Positions 44,546 through 53,837 of a DNA stretch of 64,000 nucleotides are shown piece by piece (position 1 is the stretch's first letter; the number at the start of each line of letters is the position of its first letter). The stretch lies in assembly GCF_004214815.1 (NCBI RefSeq), contig NZ_CP035926.1:496001-560000 (forward strand), given 5' to 3'. The DNA comes from Aliarcobacter thereius LMG 24486. Its GTDB lineage: Bacteria; Campylobacterota; Campylobacteria; Campylobacterales; Arcobacteraceae. A program made the translations under genes and the position numbers. The notes beneath the pieces are model-generated. The model saw nothing but the letters and a program-made list of their open reading frames with translations, had not been told where the DNA came from and ran no database searches.

Positions 44546-45947
44546 TTTTACTATAAATTTTTTAACAATACTTGCATTATCTTGGTATGTAATTTTAAAT
44601 CTGCAATGGTATAACTATAAATTAAAAAGAGTTATTTTAAATCATCATAAAAGATCATGGCATATTTTATACTTTGTTTTGCCACTTGTTTTGTGGATAA
44701 ATCTTGAAGAAAAATATTTCTCAATAGCCTTAATAGTTTATGTTTTTGCACTTTTTTTATGGAATAAAAAGTTAGATAAAACTTTGGTTTATACAAAAAG
44801 AGTAAATAGATTTTTTATAATAATAACTTTTTTGCTTATTTTTACATATTTTACAGATAACAAATATTATTCTTTTGCATCTTTGATTATTACTTTGATA
44901 GTTTCAAATATTACAGAAAAGCTACTGTTTTTTAAATATAAAAAAGATGCTAGAAAAAAACTTGATAGTATAAAAGATTTAAAGATAGTTGCTATTACAG
45001 CCTCTTTTGGAAAAACATCTATAAAAAACTTTTTATATCATATCTTAAAAAATAGTTTTAATACATATAAAACTCCAAGAAGTGTAAATACAATAGCTGG
45101 TTTAGTTTTAGATGTAAATAAAGATTTACCTAAAAATACAGATATTTATATAGCAGAAGCAGGAGCTAGAGTAAAAGGTGATATAAAAACTATTGCAAAC
45201 TTTTTAGATCCACAATATGTAATAATAGGAAGTGTTGGTGAACAGCATATCGAGTATTTTAAAAGTTTAGAAAATATAAAAAATACTAAAAAAGAGTTAC
45301 TTCTATCAAAAAGAGTAAAAAAAGCTTTTGTTCATAAAAGTACAGATTTAGAAGATAGAAATTTTATTGAAGTTTTTCCAAAAGAACTTAAAATATTAAA
45401 AAGTGATTTAGATGGTTTACATTTTTCTTTTTTAATTAATAAAAAAGAAGAAGATTTTTTTGCACCAATACTTGGAAGTTTTAATGCTATAAATTTATCT
45501 GCTGTTATTTTACTTGCTTTAGAATTTGGTTTAAGTCTTGAAGAGATTAGAAAAACTTTAAAAACTTTACCACAAGTTGAACATAGATTACAAAAAATAG
45601 AAGCTGGTGGAAAATTAATTATTGATGATTCATTTAATGGGAATTACGAAGGTATGATGGAAGCTTTTAATATATCTAAGAATCATAAGGGAAGAAGAGT
45701 TGTTATAACTCCTGGACTTGTAGAATCAAATGATGAATCAAATATAAAAATAGCAAAGAAGATTGATGAAGTTTTTGATTTTGTGATAATCACAGGTGAA
45801 TTAAATCTTGAAATATTAGAAAAAAATATTAATAAAGATAAAGTTTTTGTTTTAAAAGACAAATCAAAAATGCAAGATATTTTGGCAAGTAGTACAAAAA
45901 GTGGAGATTTAATACTTTTTGCAAACGATGCACCAAACTTTATATAA
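44532..45947 (+). CDS. murF: UDP-N-acetylmuramoyl-tripeptide--D-Ala-D-Ala ligase
   Basis: MurF adds D-Ala-D-Ala to the UDP-MurNAc-tripeptide. The 471 residues include an unusual N-terminal membrane part (about 1-135, several hydrophobic helices) before the Mur ligase core: VAITASFGKTSIKNFLYHIL (P-loop), YKTPRSVNTIAG, YIAEAGARVKGDI, EHRLQKIEAGGKLIIDDSFNGNYEGMMEA and VVITPGLVE. Membrane-extended MurF proteins are usual in Campylobacterota. ATG 44532 is preferred to a TTG six bases before. The 5' end overlaps the hydrolase gene. Confidence 0.95.
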   Translation: MNYFNFTINFLTILALSWYVILNLQWYNYKLKRVILNHHKRSWHILYFVLPLVLWINLEEKYFSIALIVYVFALFLWNKKLDKTLVYTKRVNRFFIIITFLLIFTYFTDNKYYSFASLIITLIVSNITEKLLFFKYKKDARKKLDSIKDLKIVAITASFGKTSIKNFLYHILKNSFNTYKTPRSVNTIAGLVLDVNKDLPKNTDIYIAEAGARVKGDIKTIANFLDPQYVIIGSVGEQHIEYFKSLENIKNTKKELLLSKRVKKAFVHKSTDLEDRNFIEVFPKELKILKSDLDGLHFSFLINKKEEDFFAPILGSFNAINLSAVILLALEFGLSLEEIRKTLKTLPQVEHRLQKIEAGGKLIIDDSFNGNYEGMMEAFNISKNHKGRRVVITPGLVESNDESNIKIAKKIDEVFDFVIITGELNLEILEKNINKDKVFVLKDKSKMQDILASSTKSGDLILFANDAPNFI

Positions 45948-45957
45948 AAGCTTAAAT

Positions 45958-46446
45958 ATGGAACATCTATATGCACCTTGGAGATATACATATGTAAAAG
46001 ATGAGAAGATAGATACATGTGTTTTTTGTCATATATTAAGAAACAAAAATGATGAAAAATATGAAGTTCTATTTTCAGATGAGCTTTGTTTTGTTGTTAT
46101 GAATAAATATCCTTATTCTCCAGGTCATATTATGGTTGTTCCAAATTTTCATACAGCAAATATAGAAGATCTTGAAGATGAAGTTTGGCAAAGAGTTTCA
46201 AAAAGAGTAAAACAAGGTGTTAAGCTTTTAAAAACTATTATGCCTTGTGAAGGTGTAAATATTGGTATGAATTTAGGAAAAGCAGCTGGTGCTGGGATTG
46301 AAGAACATGTTCATTATCATCTTCTTCCAAGATGGATAGGAGATACAAATTTTATATCAACACTTGGTGGAACAAGAGTTTATCCAGCAGATTTTGAAGA
46401 AATATTTAAAAAACTCAAAAGTTCTAGTAAAGATTTCTTTTTATAA
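45958..46446 (+). CDS. HIT-family nucleotide hydrolase/transferase
   Basis: A 162-residue HIT protein with an N-terminal CVFCHIL (Cys21, Cys24, likely zinc), NKYPYSPGHIMVVPNFH and the catalytic histidine triad HVHYHLLPRW (117-121). The Tyr-Ala-Pro-Trp-Arg-Tyr start and this triad place it near AP4A phosphorylase-like HIT proteins. Such enzymes act on dinucleoside polyphosphates or nucleoside phosphoramidates. ATG 45958 is chosen because the protein aligns from MEHLYAPWRY; the frame also opens at 45919 inside murF. It converges on the kinase gene with overlapping ends. Confidence 0.92.
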   Translation: MEHLYAPWRYTYVKDEKIDTCVFCHILRNKNDEKYEVLFSDELCFVVMNKYPYSPGHIMVVPNFHTANIEDLEDEVWQRVSKRVKQGVKLLKTIMPCEGVNIGMNLGKAAGAGIEEHVHYHLLPRWIGDTNFISTLGGTRVYPADFEEIFKKLKSSSKDFFL

Positions 46447-47199
46447 AGAAGAGCTATTTTTTTTAAACCATAATAGACAGATGTTTTTATAAATATTTTT
46501 ATAGATTTTTAATTTCTTCTTTGTATATATTGGAATAGTTTTAAAATATTTCTTTAAAAATATTTTTTCATCTTTTTTACTTAAATTAAACTCTATACAA
46601 ATAGTTGCAATATCAAAAAAAATATCATTTGTTCCAGCATATTCCCAATCTATTATTTTAATCTTTTTATGATTAAAAAGAATATTTTTTATATTTAAAT
46701 CATGATGAACTAAAGCTAAATCTTCTTTAAACTCTTTTACTTTTAGAATATTTTTCTCTAATTTTAATAATATTTCTTTACTATCTTCATCTTTTAAAAT
46801 ATCTTTATAACTATTGAAATCTTTTAAAAAGTCATATTTTTTACTTTTTAATTTAATTTGATGAATTTTTTTAACTGCAAGAGCTAATCTTTTAATATCT
46901 TTCTTATTTAAAGTAGATTTATGAGCTCCATTTACAAATTCATAAATCATAAAGTTTTTATTTATAAAAATAGTTTTTGGAGCTATATGTTTTTTATATG
47001 CTTTACTTTGAACCTTAAACTCAAAAGTTCTACTAATATTTACACTATCAAGATTTTTAAAAACTCTTATAACATATGATTTCTTATCCATTTTTAGTAA
47101 ATAAGAGATATTATTTAAGCCTTGAGATTTTAAAAGATTTAGACTAAAGTTCTTATTCCTAAAAATATCAAGTGAATTTATAGTTTGGCTTAAATTCAT
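46441..47199 (-). CDS. Choline-kinase/APH-like small-molecule kinase
   Basis: A 252-residue protein of the aminoglycoside phosphotransferase/choline kinase fold: YVIRVFKN (ATP lysine region), IYEFVNGAH, the catalytic loop HHDLNIKNILF (165-175, Asp167 and Asn172) and IIDWEYAGTNDIFFDIA (metal Asp184). Its start overlaps the end of the PnuC-like gene by four bases. E. coli thiamine kinase ThiK belongs to this fold, and PnuC relatives include thiamine transporters (PnuT), so a thiamine import-and-trap pair is plausible. Choline or another vitamin is also possible. Confidence 0.8.
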   Translation of the reverse strand: MNLSQTINSLDIFRNKNFSLNLLKSQGLNNISYLLKMDKKSYVIRVFKNLDSVNISRTFEFKVQSKAYKKHIAPKTIFINKNFMIYEFVNGAHKSTLNKKDIKRLALAVKKIHQIKLKSKKYDFLKDFNSYKDILKDEDSKEILLKLEKNILKVKEFKEDLALVHHDLNIKNILFNHKKIKIIDWEYAGTNDIFFDIATICIEFNLSKKDEKIFLKKYFKTIPIYTKKKLKIYKNIYKNICLLWFKKNSSSL

Positions 47200-47804
47200 A
47201 AACTATTTTTTCTCCATGAAAAGTATGCAAAAGTAGCTAAAATAGTATAAATTAAAAATAAAAAAGATGTGAAAAATAGATCTTTTTGATAATATAAATA
47301 TATTGAAGAGCTATCAATAACTATCCAATATATCCAATTTTCTAAAATTTTCTTTGCTAATAAATATGTTGTACAAAGAGCAAAAATTGTTATAAAACTA
47401 TCTAAATAAGCAAAAGATGCATTTGTATAGTTGTCCATAATATAGCCAATAATAATAGATAAAATAGTAAGAGATAGAATCAATATAAAATGTGTTTTAA
47501 CTTTTAAAGAAGAGACTTTTAACTCTTCACTATTTTTAAATCCTTTTTTCCAAGAATAAAAACCATAAATTGCCATAAGTAAATAGTAAGCATTTAAGAG
47601 TGAAGACATAAAAAGTGTTGCATCAAAAAATATAATTGAATAAATAAGTGTGCTTATAAATGCAGCTAAAAATCCCCAAGCATTTTGTTTAATTGCAAGA
47701 AGTAAATATATTATAGATAAAATTACTGCTATAAATTCAAAATAACTTACTAAAGCTAGAGCATTTTTGAAATTTGAAATAAAACTATCTATAATAATTT
47801 CCAT
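47196..47804 (-). CDS. PnuC-family vitamin transporter
   Basis: A 202-residue membrane protein with about seven helices and the PnuC layout: EFIAVILSIIYLLLAIKQNAWGFLAAFIS, ATLFMSSLLNAYYLLMAIYGFYSWK (substrate-site Tyr/Trp motif), and a C-terminal ENWIYWIVIDSSSIYLYYQK. PnuC proteins move nicotinamide riboside, thiamine (PnuT) or riboflavin (PnuX) by facilitated diffusion, with a kinase trapping the product. The neighbouring kinase has the choline-kinase fold, not the NadR fold, which favours thiamine. It lies 23 bases after the RND pump gene; no riboswitch-like leader is present. Confidence 0.87.
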   Translation of the reverse strand: MEIIIDSFISNFKNALALVSYFEFIAVILSIIYLLLAIKQNAWGFLAAFISTLIYSIIFFDATLFMSSLLNAYYLLMAIYGFYSWKKGFKNSEELKVSSLKVKTHFILILSLTILSIIIGYIMDNYTNASFAYLDSFITIFALCTTYLLAKKILENWIYWIVIDSSSIYLYYQKDLFFTSFLFLIYTILATFAYFSWRKNSL

Positions 47805-47827
47805 AAGTAAAGAGAAAAGAGTACTTT

Positions 47828-50800
47828 TTAGTACTCTTTATTATTCTCTTCTTCTTCTTTTCTTAAATCTTGGTCAATAGGACCTTCTTTTTCTCTACTT
47901 AATCTTGAGATTAATATATAGAAAAGTGGAATAAATAAAATAGCTAAGAAAGTTGCTGTTAGCATTCCACCAACAACTCCTGTACCAATAGCATGTTTAC
48001 TCGCAGCTCCTGCTCCACTTCCAAGTGCAAGTGGAAGTACTCCAATAGTAAATGCTAAAGAAGTCATAATAATTGGTCTTAATCTAACTTTTGCAGCTTC
48101 TAATGCTGAATCTACTAAATTATAACCTTCTCTTCGTTTTTGTAGAGCAAACTCAACAATTAAAATAGCATTTTTTGCAGCTAATCCAGCAAGAACTAAA
48201 AGTCCAATTTGGAAATAAATATTATTATCAAGTCCTCTTAAATTTGTTGCTAAAATTGCTCCAAATACAGCAAAAGGAACTGCTAATACAACAGATAATG
48301 GAAGTAACCATTTCTCGTACAATGCAGCTAGAATAAGGAATAAAAATATTAGTCCAAAAATAAATGCTTTAGCAGAACTTCCACCAATTTGTTTCTCTTG
48401 ATAAGCAGTTCCAACCCAAGAAATTGTATAACCTTGAGGTAAAATCTCATTTGCAACCTCTTCAATAGCATTTAATGCATCTCCTGAACTATATCCAGGT
48501 TTTGGTTGACCTGATATTTTTGCTGCTTGGAAAAGGTTAAATCTTTCAACAATATCAGCACCAACTGTTTGAGTAAGAGTTACAAATGCGTTTAAAGGAA
48601 ATAGTTCTCCTGTTGTTGCAGATCTTACATATATATATTGGATATCTTCTGCATTATCTCTAAATTTATCAATAGCTTGCATGTTTACTCTATAAGTTCT
48701 TCCATATAAAGAGAAATCATTTATATAGTAACTTCCATAAGTCGCATTTACTGTACTATAAATATCATTTAATTGTACACCTTTTGCTTTTGCTTTCTCA
48801 ATATCTATTTTCATATCATATTGAGGAATATTTGAAGATAAAGAAGTTCTTACACCCATTAATTCAGGTCTTTGATTTGCTTTGGCAATAATTTCATTTA
48901 CTACACCTTGTAAATCTTCAATACTTCCACCTGTTCTATCTTGAACATACATATCAAATCCACCAGTAACACTCATACCCATAATAGCAGGAGGTACAAC
49001 AGCGAAAGAGAAACCTTCACTAGTTCCCATCAATTGTCCACTAAACTTCTCTAATAGAGTCATAGCATGTTGTTCACTATTTGGTCTTTGGCTCCAATCT
49101 TTTAATTTAATAATAGTTGCAACTGTATGTGTTCTTTGTGCACTTGTTGTAAAGTCATAACCAGCAAGAGTAATAACATTTTCAACATTTGGATCTTTTG
49201 AAACTATTGCACTAATCTCTTCACTAAGACCAATTGTTCTTGATAAAGATGAACCAGGAGGGTTGAATCCAAATATAAAGATTGTTCCTTGATCTTCATC
49301 TGGAACTAAACCAGTTTTCATATTTTTAAACATATCCCAAGATATAAAGATTAATCCACCAAATAAAAGTAATGAGATTAATGAAAATCTAATTGTTTTT
49401 TTAACTAATAAAGAATAACCTTCAGTTGCTTTCTCAAACATATTATTAAACCATCTAAAAAATGCATTTGGTTCATGTTTTTTATTTTTTAATATTCTTA
49501 CACAAAGTGATGGAGTTAATGTTAATGCAACAAAACCAGAAATAGTAACGGACATAACAATAGTAACTGCAAACTGTCTATACATCTCTCCACTTAATCC
49601 ACCCATAAATGCAACAGGAATAAACACAGCTCCAAGAACTAAAATAATAGCAATTAAAGCCCCTGTTACTTCTCTCATTGCTATAAATGCAGCTTCTTTA
49701 GGGGTTTTTCCCATATCCATATGTCGTTCAATATTTTCAATAACAATAATAGCATCATCAACAACAATACCAATAGCAAGAACAAGACCAAAAAGTGTAA
49801 GAAGATTTATACTAAATCCTAACATATACATTCCTGCAAATGCACCAACAATAGATATTGGAACAGCAATTAAAGGAATAACAGTTGCTCTCCAGTTTTG
49901 TAAAAATAAATATATAATTAAGATAACTAAAATTAGTGCTTCAATAAAAGTTTTAATAACTTCACTAATTGATGCAGTAATAAAATCTGTACTATCATAA
50001 GGAATTGAATATTTTAAATCATCAGGAAAACTTTTACTAGCTTCTTCTAAAGCTGCTTTTATAGCATCAGCAGTTTCAAGTGCATTAGCTTCACTTTGAA
50101 GAAAAACTCCCATAGGAACAGATGCAGCACCATTTAGTTTAGTTTGCATACTATAATCAGCACTTCCTAATTCAATAGTTGCAATATCTTTTAATTTTAA
50201 ACTACTTCCATCAGGATTTGATCTAATTATAATATTTGAAAACTGTGATGGATCATTAAATCTTTCAGGAGTCTGTATTGTATATGTATACATTTGTTTA
50301 TTTGCAATTGGTTCAGCTGCAATTTTACCAGCAGCATATTGGTTATTTTGCTCTTTTACAACTGAAATTACATCTGTTGTAGTTAAATTAAATTTAGTTA
50401 ACTTCTCAGGATCTAACCAAATTCTAATAGAGTAATCTTTTGCTCCAAAAACAATAGCATCTCCAACTCCATTTACCCTTTTTAATGTTTCAATAATATT
50501 TAAAACTGCATAGTTTGATAAATATATTGAATCATAAGTGTCATTTGGAGATTGAAGCATTGCAAAAAGAAGAATACTAGGAGAACTCTCATAAACAACA
50601 ACACCTAATCTTTGAACTTGTTCAGGCATTGAAGATAAAGCAGCTTGAACTCTATTGTTTACATCAATTTTTGCTTGATCAGGATCTGTTCCAGTTTCAA
50701 AAAATACATTTATACTTAATCTTCCACTATCTTCTGAAAGTGAATTCATATAAAGCATATTTTTTGCACCATTTATTTTCTCTTCAAGTGGAGCAGCAAC

Positions 50801-50983
50801 TGTTTTTGCAATTGTATTTGCACTTGCTCCTGGATAAGATGTCGATACAACTATTTGAGGAGGTAAAACTCTAGGATATTGTTCTATTGGAAGGCTGAAC
50901 ATTGAAACAAGTCCAACCAAAAATATAACAATACTTAAAACACCAGCAAAAACTGGGTTTCGTATAAAAAATGCTGAAATCAT
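47828..50983 (-). CDS. RND multidrug efflux permease (AcrB/MexB/CmeB type)
   Basis: A 1051-residue inner-membrane proton antiporter. It begins MISAFFIRNPVFAGVLSIVIFLVG and has two copies of the RND layout: a membrane helix, a large periplasmic porter/docking loop, then five clustered helices. Helix 4 carries GIVVDDAIIVIENIERHM with the proton-relay aspartates. The C-terminal half has LAGLAAKNAILIVEFA. It pumps hydrophobic drugs, bile salts and dyes through the adaptor and TolC encoded just upstream. In Campylobacter the equivalent is CmeB. Two bases separate it from the adaptor gene. Confidence 0.97.
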   Translation of the reverse strand: MISAFFIRNPVFAGVLSIVIFLVGLVSMFSLPIEQYPRVLPPQIVVSTSYPGASANTIAKTVAAPLEEKINGAKNMLYMNSLSEDSGRLSINVFFETGTDPDQAKIDVNNRVQAALSSMPEQVQRLGVVVYESSPSILLFAMLQSPNDTYDSIYLSNYAVLNIIETLKRVNGVGDAIVFGAKDYSIRIWLDPEKLTKFNLTTTDVISVVKEQNNQYAAGKIAAEPIANKQMYTYTIQTPERFNDPSQFSNIIIRSNPDGSSLKLKDIATIELGSADYSMQTKLNGAASVPMGVFLQSEANALETADAIKAALEEASKSFPDDLKYSIPYDSTDFITASISEVIKTFIEALILVILIIYLFLQNWRATVIPLIAVPISIVGAFAGMYMLGFSINLLTLFGLVLAIGIVVDDAIIVIENIERHMDMGKTPKEAAFIAMREVTGALIAIILVLGAVFIPVAFMGGLSGEMYRQFAVTIVMSVTISGFVALTLTPSLCVRILKNKKHEPNAFFRWFNNMFEKATEGYSLLVKKTIRFSLISLLLFGGLIFISWDMFKNMKTGLVPDEDQGTIFIFGFNPPGSSLSRTIGLSEEISAIVSKDPNVENVITLAGYDFTTSAQRTHTVATIIKLKDWSQRPNSEQHAMTLLEKFSGQLMGTSEGFSFAVVPPAIMGMSVTGGFDMYVQDRTGGSIEDLQGVVNEIIAKANQRPELMGVRTSLSSNIPQYDMKIDIEKAKAKGVQLNDIYSTVNATYGSYYINDFSLYGRTYRVNMQAIDKFRDNAEDIQYIYVRSATTGELFPLNAFVTLTQTVGADIVERFNLFQAAKISGQPKPGYSSGDALNAIEEVANEILPQGYTISWVGTAYQEKQIGGSSAKAFIFGLIFLFLILAALYEKWLLPLSVVLAVPFAVFGAILATNLRGLDNNIYFQIGLLVLAGLAAKNAILIVEFALQKRREGYNLVDSALEAAKVRLRPIIMTSLAFTIGVLPLALGSGAGAASKHAIGTGVVGGMLTATFLAILFIPLFYILISRLSREKEGPIDQDLRKEEEENNKEY

Positions 50984-50985
50984 AT

Positions 50986-52023
50986 TTATTTCTCTTTATT
51001 TACTATTTGTACTTTTGTATTTGGTCTTAGTTTGGCAATATTAGAGATAATTATCTTCTCTCCACCTTTTAAACCACCTTTAACTATCACTCCTTCTTTT
51101 ACAAGGTTCCCAACAATAATTGGTCTTGGATTAGCGATATTGTTTTCATCTGCAATCATTACAACTGTTGCTTGAGCAGTTTTTAAAACAGCTTTTTCAG
51201 GAATAACAAAAACATCACCTAAATCAAGATTAGAGATCTCAATTTGTGAGAAGTTTCCAACTAAAAGTTCTCCATTTTTATTATCTATTTTTGCTCTTAA
51301 TAAAAGAGTATCAGTATTTGAATCAATTGTTGGAGATACAAAATCTATTTTTCCAGAATATTTTTTATCATCACTTAAAACAGAAACTTTTGCTTTATTA
51401 TCTTTAATCTGTTTTAAAAAGTTACTCATATCATTTTTTGGAAGAGAAAACTCTGCGTGAATTGGGTTATTGTTTGTAATTGTAACAAGAAGAGAATTAT
51501 TAGGAGTTGTTCCTACTAAATCTCCAATGTCTTGTTGCTTAATTCCTACAATTCCATCAATAGGAGCTTTCACAGATGTATAGTTGAATTGTATTCTTGC
51601 TTCTTCAAAAGCTGCTTTAGAACTCTCAAATTGAAAAGTGTAATCATCAAATTGTTGTGGACTAATTGATTTTGACTCTATTAGTGATTTTGCTCTTTCA
51701 AAATCTTTTTCTGCTTTTATAAAATTAGCTTTTTTCATATTTAAATTTGCAAGATAAGTATCAGGCTCAATTTTATAAAGTAAAGTTCCTTTTTTTACAA
51801 ATGAACCTTCTGTAAAGTGTTTCTCTTTTAGTGTTCCTGAAACTCTTGCAATTATATCAACTTGCTCAACAGCTTTTAAAATTGTTGGATATGTTTTTAC
51901 AGTTGTGAAATCTTTTTTTTCTACTTTAAAAATTTCAACAGGAAGAGCTGGAGCTTCATTTGCCATAAGGCTTGAGAAAGCTAAACTTCCTATAAATAGT
52001 GAAATTATTGATTTTTTTATCAT
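50986..52023 (-). CDS. RND efflux periplasmic adaptor
   Basis: A 345-residue membrane-fusion protein with a signal peptide (1-21, ending LMANEA), a barrel-sandwich segment (VSGTLKEKHFTEGSFVKKGTLLYKIEP), a helical hairpin (about 90-150; ANFIKAEKDFERAKSLIESKSISPQQFDDY), a second lipoyl half (IDGIVGIKQQDIGDLVG), and beta-barrel and proximal domains. It bridges the pump and the TolC channel. It has no lipobox cysteine. The 5' end overlaps the tolC-like gene by four bases (ATGA), and the pump gene follows after two bases. Confidence 0.95.
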   Translation of the reverse strand: MIKKSIISLFIGSLAFSSLMANEAPALPVEIFKVEKKDFTTVKTYPTILKAVEQVDIIARVSGTLKEKHFTEGSFVKKGTLLYKIEPDTYLANLNMKKANFIKAEKDFERAKSLIESKSISPQQFDDYTFQFESSKAAFEEARIQFNYTSVKAPIDGIVGIKQQDIGDLVGTTPNNSLLVTITNNNPIHAEFSLPKNDMSNFLKQIKDNKAKVSVLSDDKKYSGKIDFVSPTIDSNTDTLLLRAKIDNKNGELLVGNFSQIEISNLDLGDVFVIPEKAVLKTAQATVVMIADENNIANPRPIIVGNLVKEGVIVKGGLKGGEKIIISNIAKLRPNTKVQIVNKEK

Positions 52024-53255
52024 CTTATATACTCCTTGATTTTTTCACCACTATTATAAATAATAGTTGCTTTTTTTATTTCTAAATCATTTAGTGACTG
52101 TTTATGTTGGCTTATTGCATCATATTTTTCTGTTAAACTTTGTAAATATGCAACATTATCAATCAAACCATTCTCAAATTTTGATTTAATAACTTCATAT
52201 GCAGTTTGAGCTGCAATAACAGAAGCTTCACTTGATTTTATTTTAGCAAGTGCGATATCATAGGCTTTTAGAGATAGTTTTAAATCAACATCTGCTCTAT
52301 TTTTCTCATAATCATAGTTTAATTTACTTGCTAAATACTCTTTATGTTTTGCTTCACTTTTAAATTTTGTTTCTCCAAAAGAGAATATATTCCAATTCAA
52401 GTTTGCACTAGATATATTTTGATGATATGGACCATTTCTCATATTATCATCTCTATAATCTTTATCATCATAATTCATTGTATGATTTAATGATATTGTT
52501 GGAAGATATCCACTTTTCTCTGCTTTAGTAGAGTAAGATTTAGCTTCTGAATCATAAAGCAAAGCTTGAATATCAAATCTATCGTTTGTTTCTATATCTT
52601 CTTCAAGTGCTTTTACAGTTGAACCAGAAGAAATAGTAACAATTGAACCAGTTATATATTCTAAATTATGTAAAATTGTTACAAGGTTTAGCTCAACTTC
52701 TTGTAACTCTACATTTGCCATTTCAAGTCTTGATACAATTTTTTGAAATTCATCTTCAGTTGCAGTTCCAGCTTCATAAAACTTTTCAATTCTATTTTTT
52801 TGAGCTGTTAATTGCTCAATTTCTCTCTGCTTCGCATCTTTTCTTGCATCTAAAGATAAATAATTATAATAATAGTTTACAACATTTAAAGATATGTTGT
52901 TTTTTAAAGCTTCCAAAGATTGTTCTTGGCTTTTTATAGATGATTCATAAATATCAAAAGTATCTCCTCTTTTTCCACCATCATAAACTATAAAATCAAC
53001 ACTACCATAAGCGTTGAATCCTTTTTTTGAAATACCTAAAGAACTATGTTCATTATCATTTATATAATATTTGGCTCCAACATTGAACTGTGGTAAATAT
53101 CCACTTTTTGTACCTTTATAATCTTCTTTTAAAGCATCTACTCTTTGTTTTGTAGATTCAACTAATCTATTTTCTACTGATAAATTAATTAGCTCTTCTA
53201 AGTTTTGACTATATAAAAAAAGTGGTAACAAGAAAACAAAATATATTTTTTTCAA
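52020..53255 (-). CDS. TolC-family outer-membrane efflux channel
   Basis: A 411-residue protein with an N-terminal signal peptide (MKKIYFVFLLPLFLYS) and the duplicated TolC/OEP pattern: long helices rich in Ala, Lys and Glu alternating with strand pairs (YLPQFNVGAKYYI; YLPTISLNHTMNY). It forms the outer-membrane exit of the pump. The start is TTG at 53255, four bases after an excellent AAAAGGAGT site; no in-frame ATG suits. It is the first gene of tolC-adaptor-pump-pnuC-kinase, opposite to the usual adaptor-first order, and divergent from the MarR gene. Confidence 0.93.
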   Translation of the reverse strand: MKKIYFVFLLPLFLYSQNLEELINLSVENRLVESTKQRVDALKEDYKGTKSGYLPQFNVGAKYYINDNEHSSLGISKKGFNAYGSVDFIVYDGGKRGDTFDIYESSIKSQEQSLEALKNNISLNVVNYYYNYLSLDARKDAKQREIEQLTAQKNRIEKFYEAGTATEDEFQKIVSRLEMANVELQEVELNLVTILHNLEYITGSIVTISSGSTVKALEEDIETNDRFDIQALLYDSEAKSYSTKAEKSGYLPTISLNHTMNYDDKDYRDDNMRNGPYHQNISSANLNWNIFSFGETKFKSEAKHKEYLASKLNYDYEKNRADVDLKLSLKAYDIALAKIKSSEASVIAAQTAYEVIKSKFENGLIDNVAYLQSLTEKYDAISQHKQSLNDLEIKKATIIYNSGEKIKEYIR

Positions 53256-53307
53256 ATTTACTCCTTTTAAAAATAAATGCAGATTTTATCAATCTTTTAC
53301 TTAATTC

Positions 53308-53325
53308 TATCTTGCTAGAAAGATA
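53308..53325. promoter_or_regulatory. Probable MarR operator between efflux operon and regulator
   Basis: An 18-base element, TATCTT-GCTAGA-AAGATA, is symmetric at 16 of 18 positions. It sits in the 99-base gap between the divergent efflux operon and the marR gene, covering the -35 zone of the marR promoter. Size and position fit a MarR dimer site. Confidence 0.72.
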
Positions 53326-53342
53326 CTTTTATTTTTTTCTGC

Positions 53343-53348
53343 TATAAT
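53343..53348 (+). promoter_or_regulatory. -10 element placing marR transcription at its start codon
   Basis: TATAAT at 53343-53348 ends six bases before the ATG at 53355. Transcription normally starts about seven bases after the -10, so the mRNA should begin at or next to the A of the ATG, a leaderless transcript. Confidence 0.65.
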
Positions 53349-53354
53349 TTTGGA

Positions 53355-53837
53355 ATGAATAGAAAATATATTGAAGATTTTTATAAAAGAGTTGAAGAAG
53401 AGAATAGTCGTAAGATTTATTCTTTATTTTTACCAATGTTGTTGTTGACTAAACAGACTTATTATAATGGTGAATCACATTATAAAGAAAACTATGATTT
53501 ATTAAATTCTGAAGTTGATGTTTTAGCTGCTTTGTATTTTAATAGTGAAGATCATACTTTAAGTCCTACTGAACTTTATAGTGCAATAATATTTTCAAGT
53601 GGTGGAATGACAAAAGTTTTAAAAAAACTAGAAGAGAGAAAATTAATAAAAAGAATAAGTTGTCAAAAAGATAAAAGAAAAGTTTTAGTTTCTCTTACTA
53701 AAGATGGAGAAGAGGTAGTTTTATCCTGTGTTGAAACTACTGCTAAAAGGCTTGAAGATGTATATTCAATATTAGATGAGAAAGAGAGAGTTTTTTTAAA
53801 AGATATTTTAAAAAAACTTATCTTCTCAAATCTTTAA
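53355..53837 (+). CDS. MarR-family regulator of the efflux operon
   Basis: A 160-residue MarR protein: an N-terminal dimerisation helix, then a winged helix-turn-helix with LSPTELYSAIIFSSGGMTKVLKKLEERKLIKRI (recognition helix SSGGMTKVLKKLE) and the wing CQKDKRKVLVSLTKDGEEVV (Asp-Lys-Arg-Lys-Val, the family wing motif), then C-terminal helices. It is divergent from the RND operon with a near-palindrome between them, so it probably represses both until a ligand binds. In C. jejuni the analogous pump uses a TetR protein (CmeR), so the regulator type differs. Its stop overlaps kdsB. Confidence 0.93.
   Translation: MNRKYIEDFYKRVEEENSRKIYSLFLPMLLLTKQTYYNGESHYKENYDLLNSEVDVLAALYFNSEDHTLSPTELYSAIIFSSGGMTKVLKKLEERKLIKRISCQKDKRKVLVSLTKDGEEVVLSCVETTAKRLEDVYSILDEKERVFLKDILKKLIFSNL

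Noticed and set aside
47805-47827. A thiamine riboswitch upstream of the PnuC-like gene
   Set aside because: Only 23 bases separate it from the pump gene, too short for a riboswitch, and no thi-box bases are visible.
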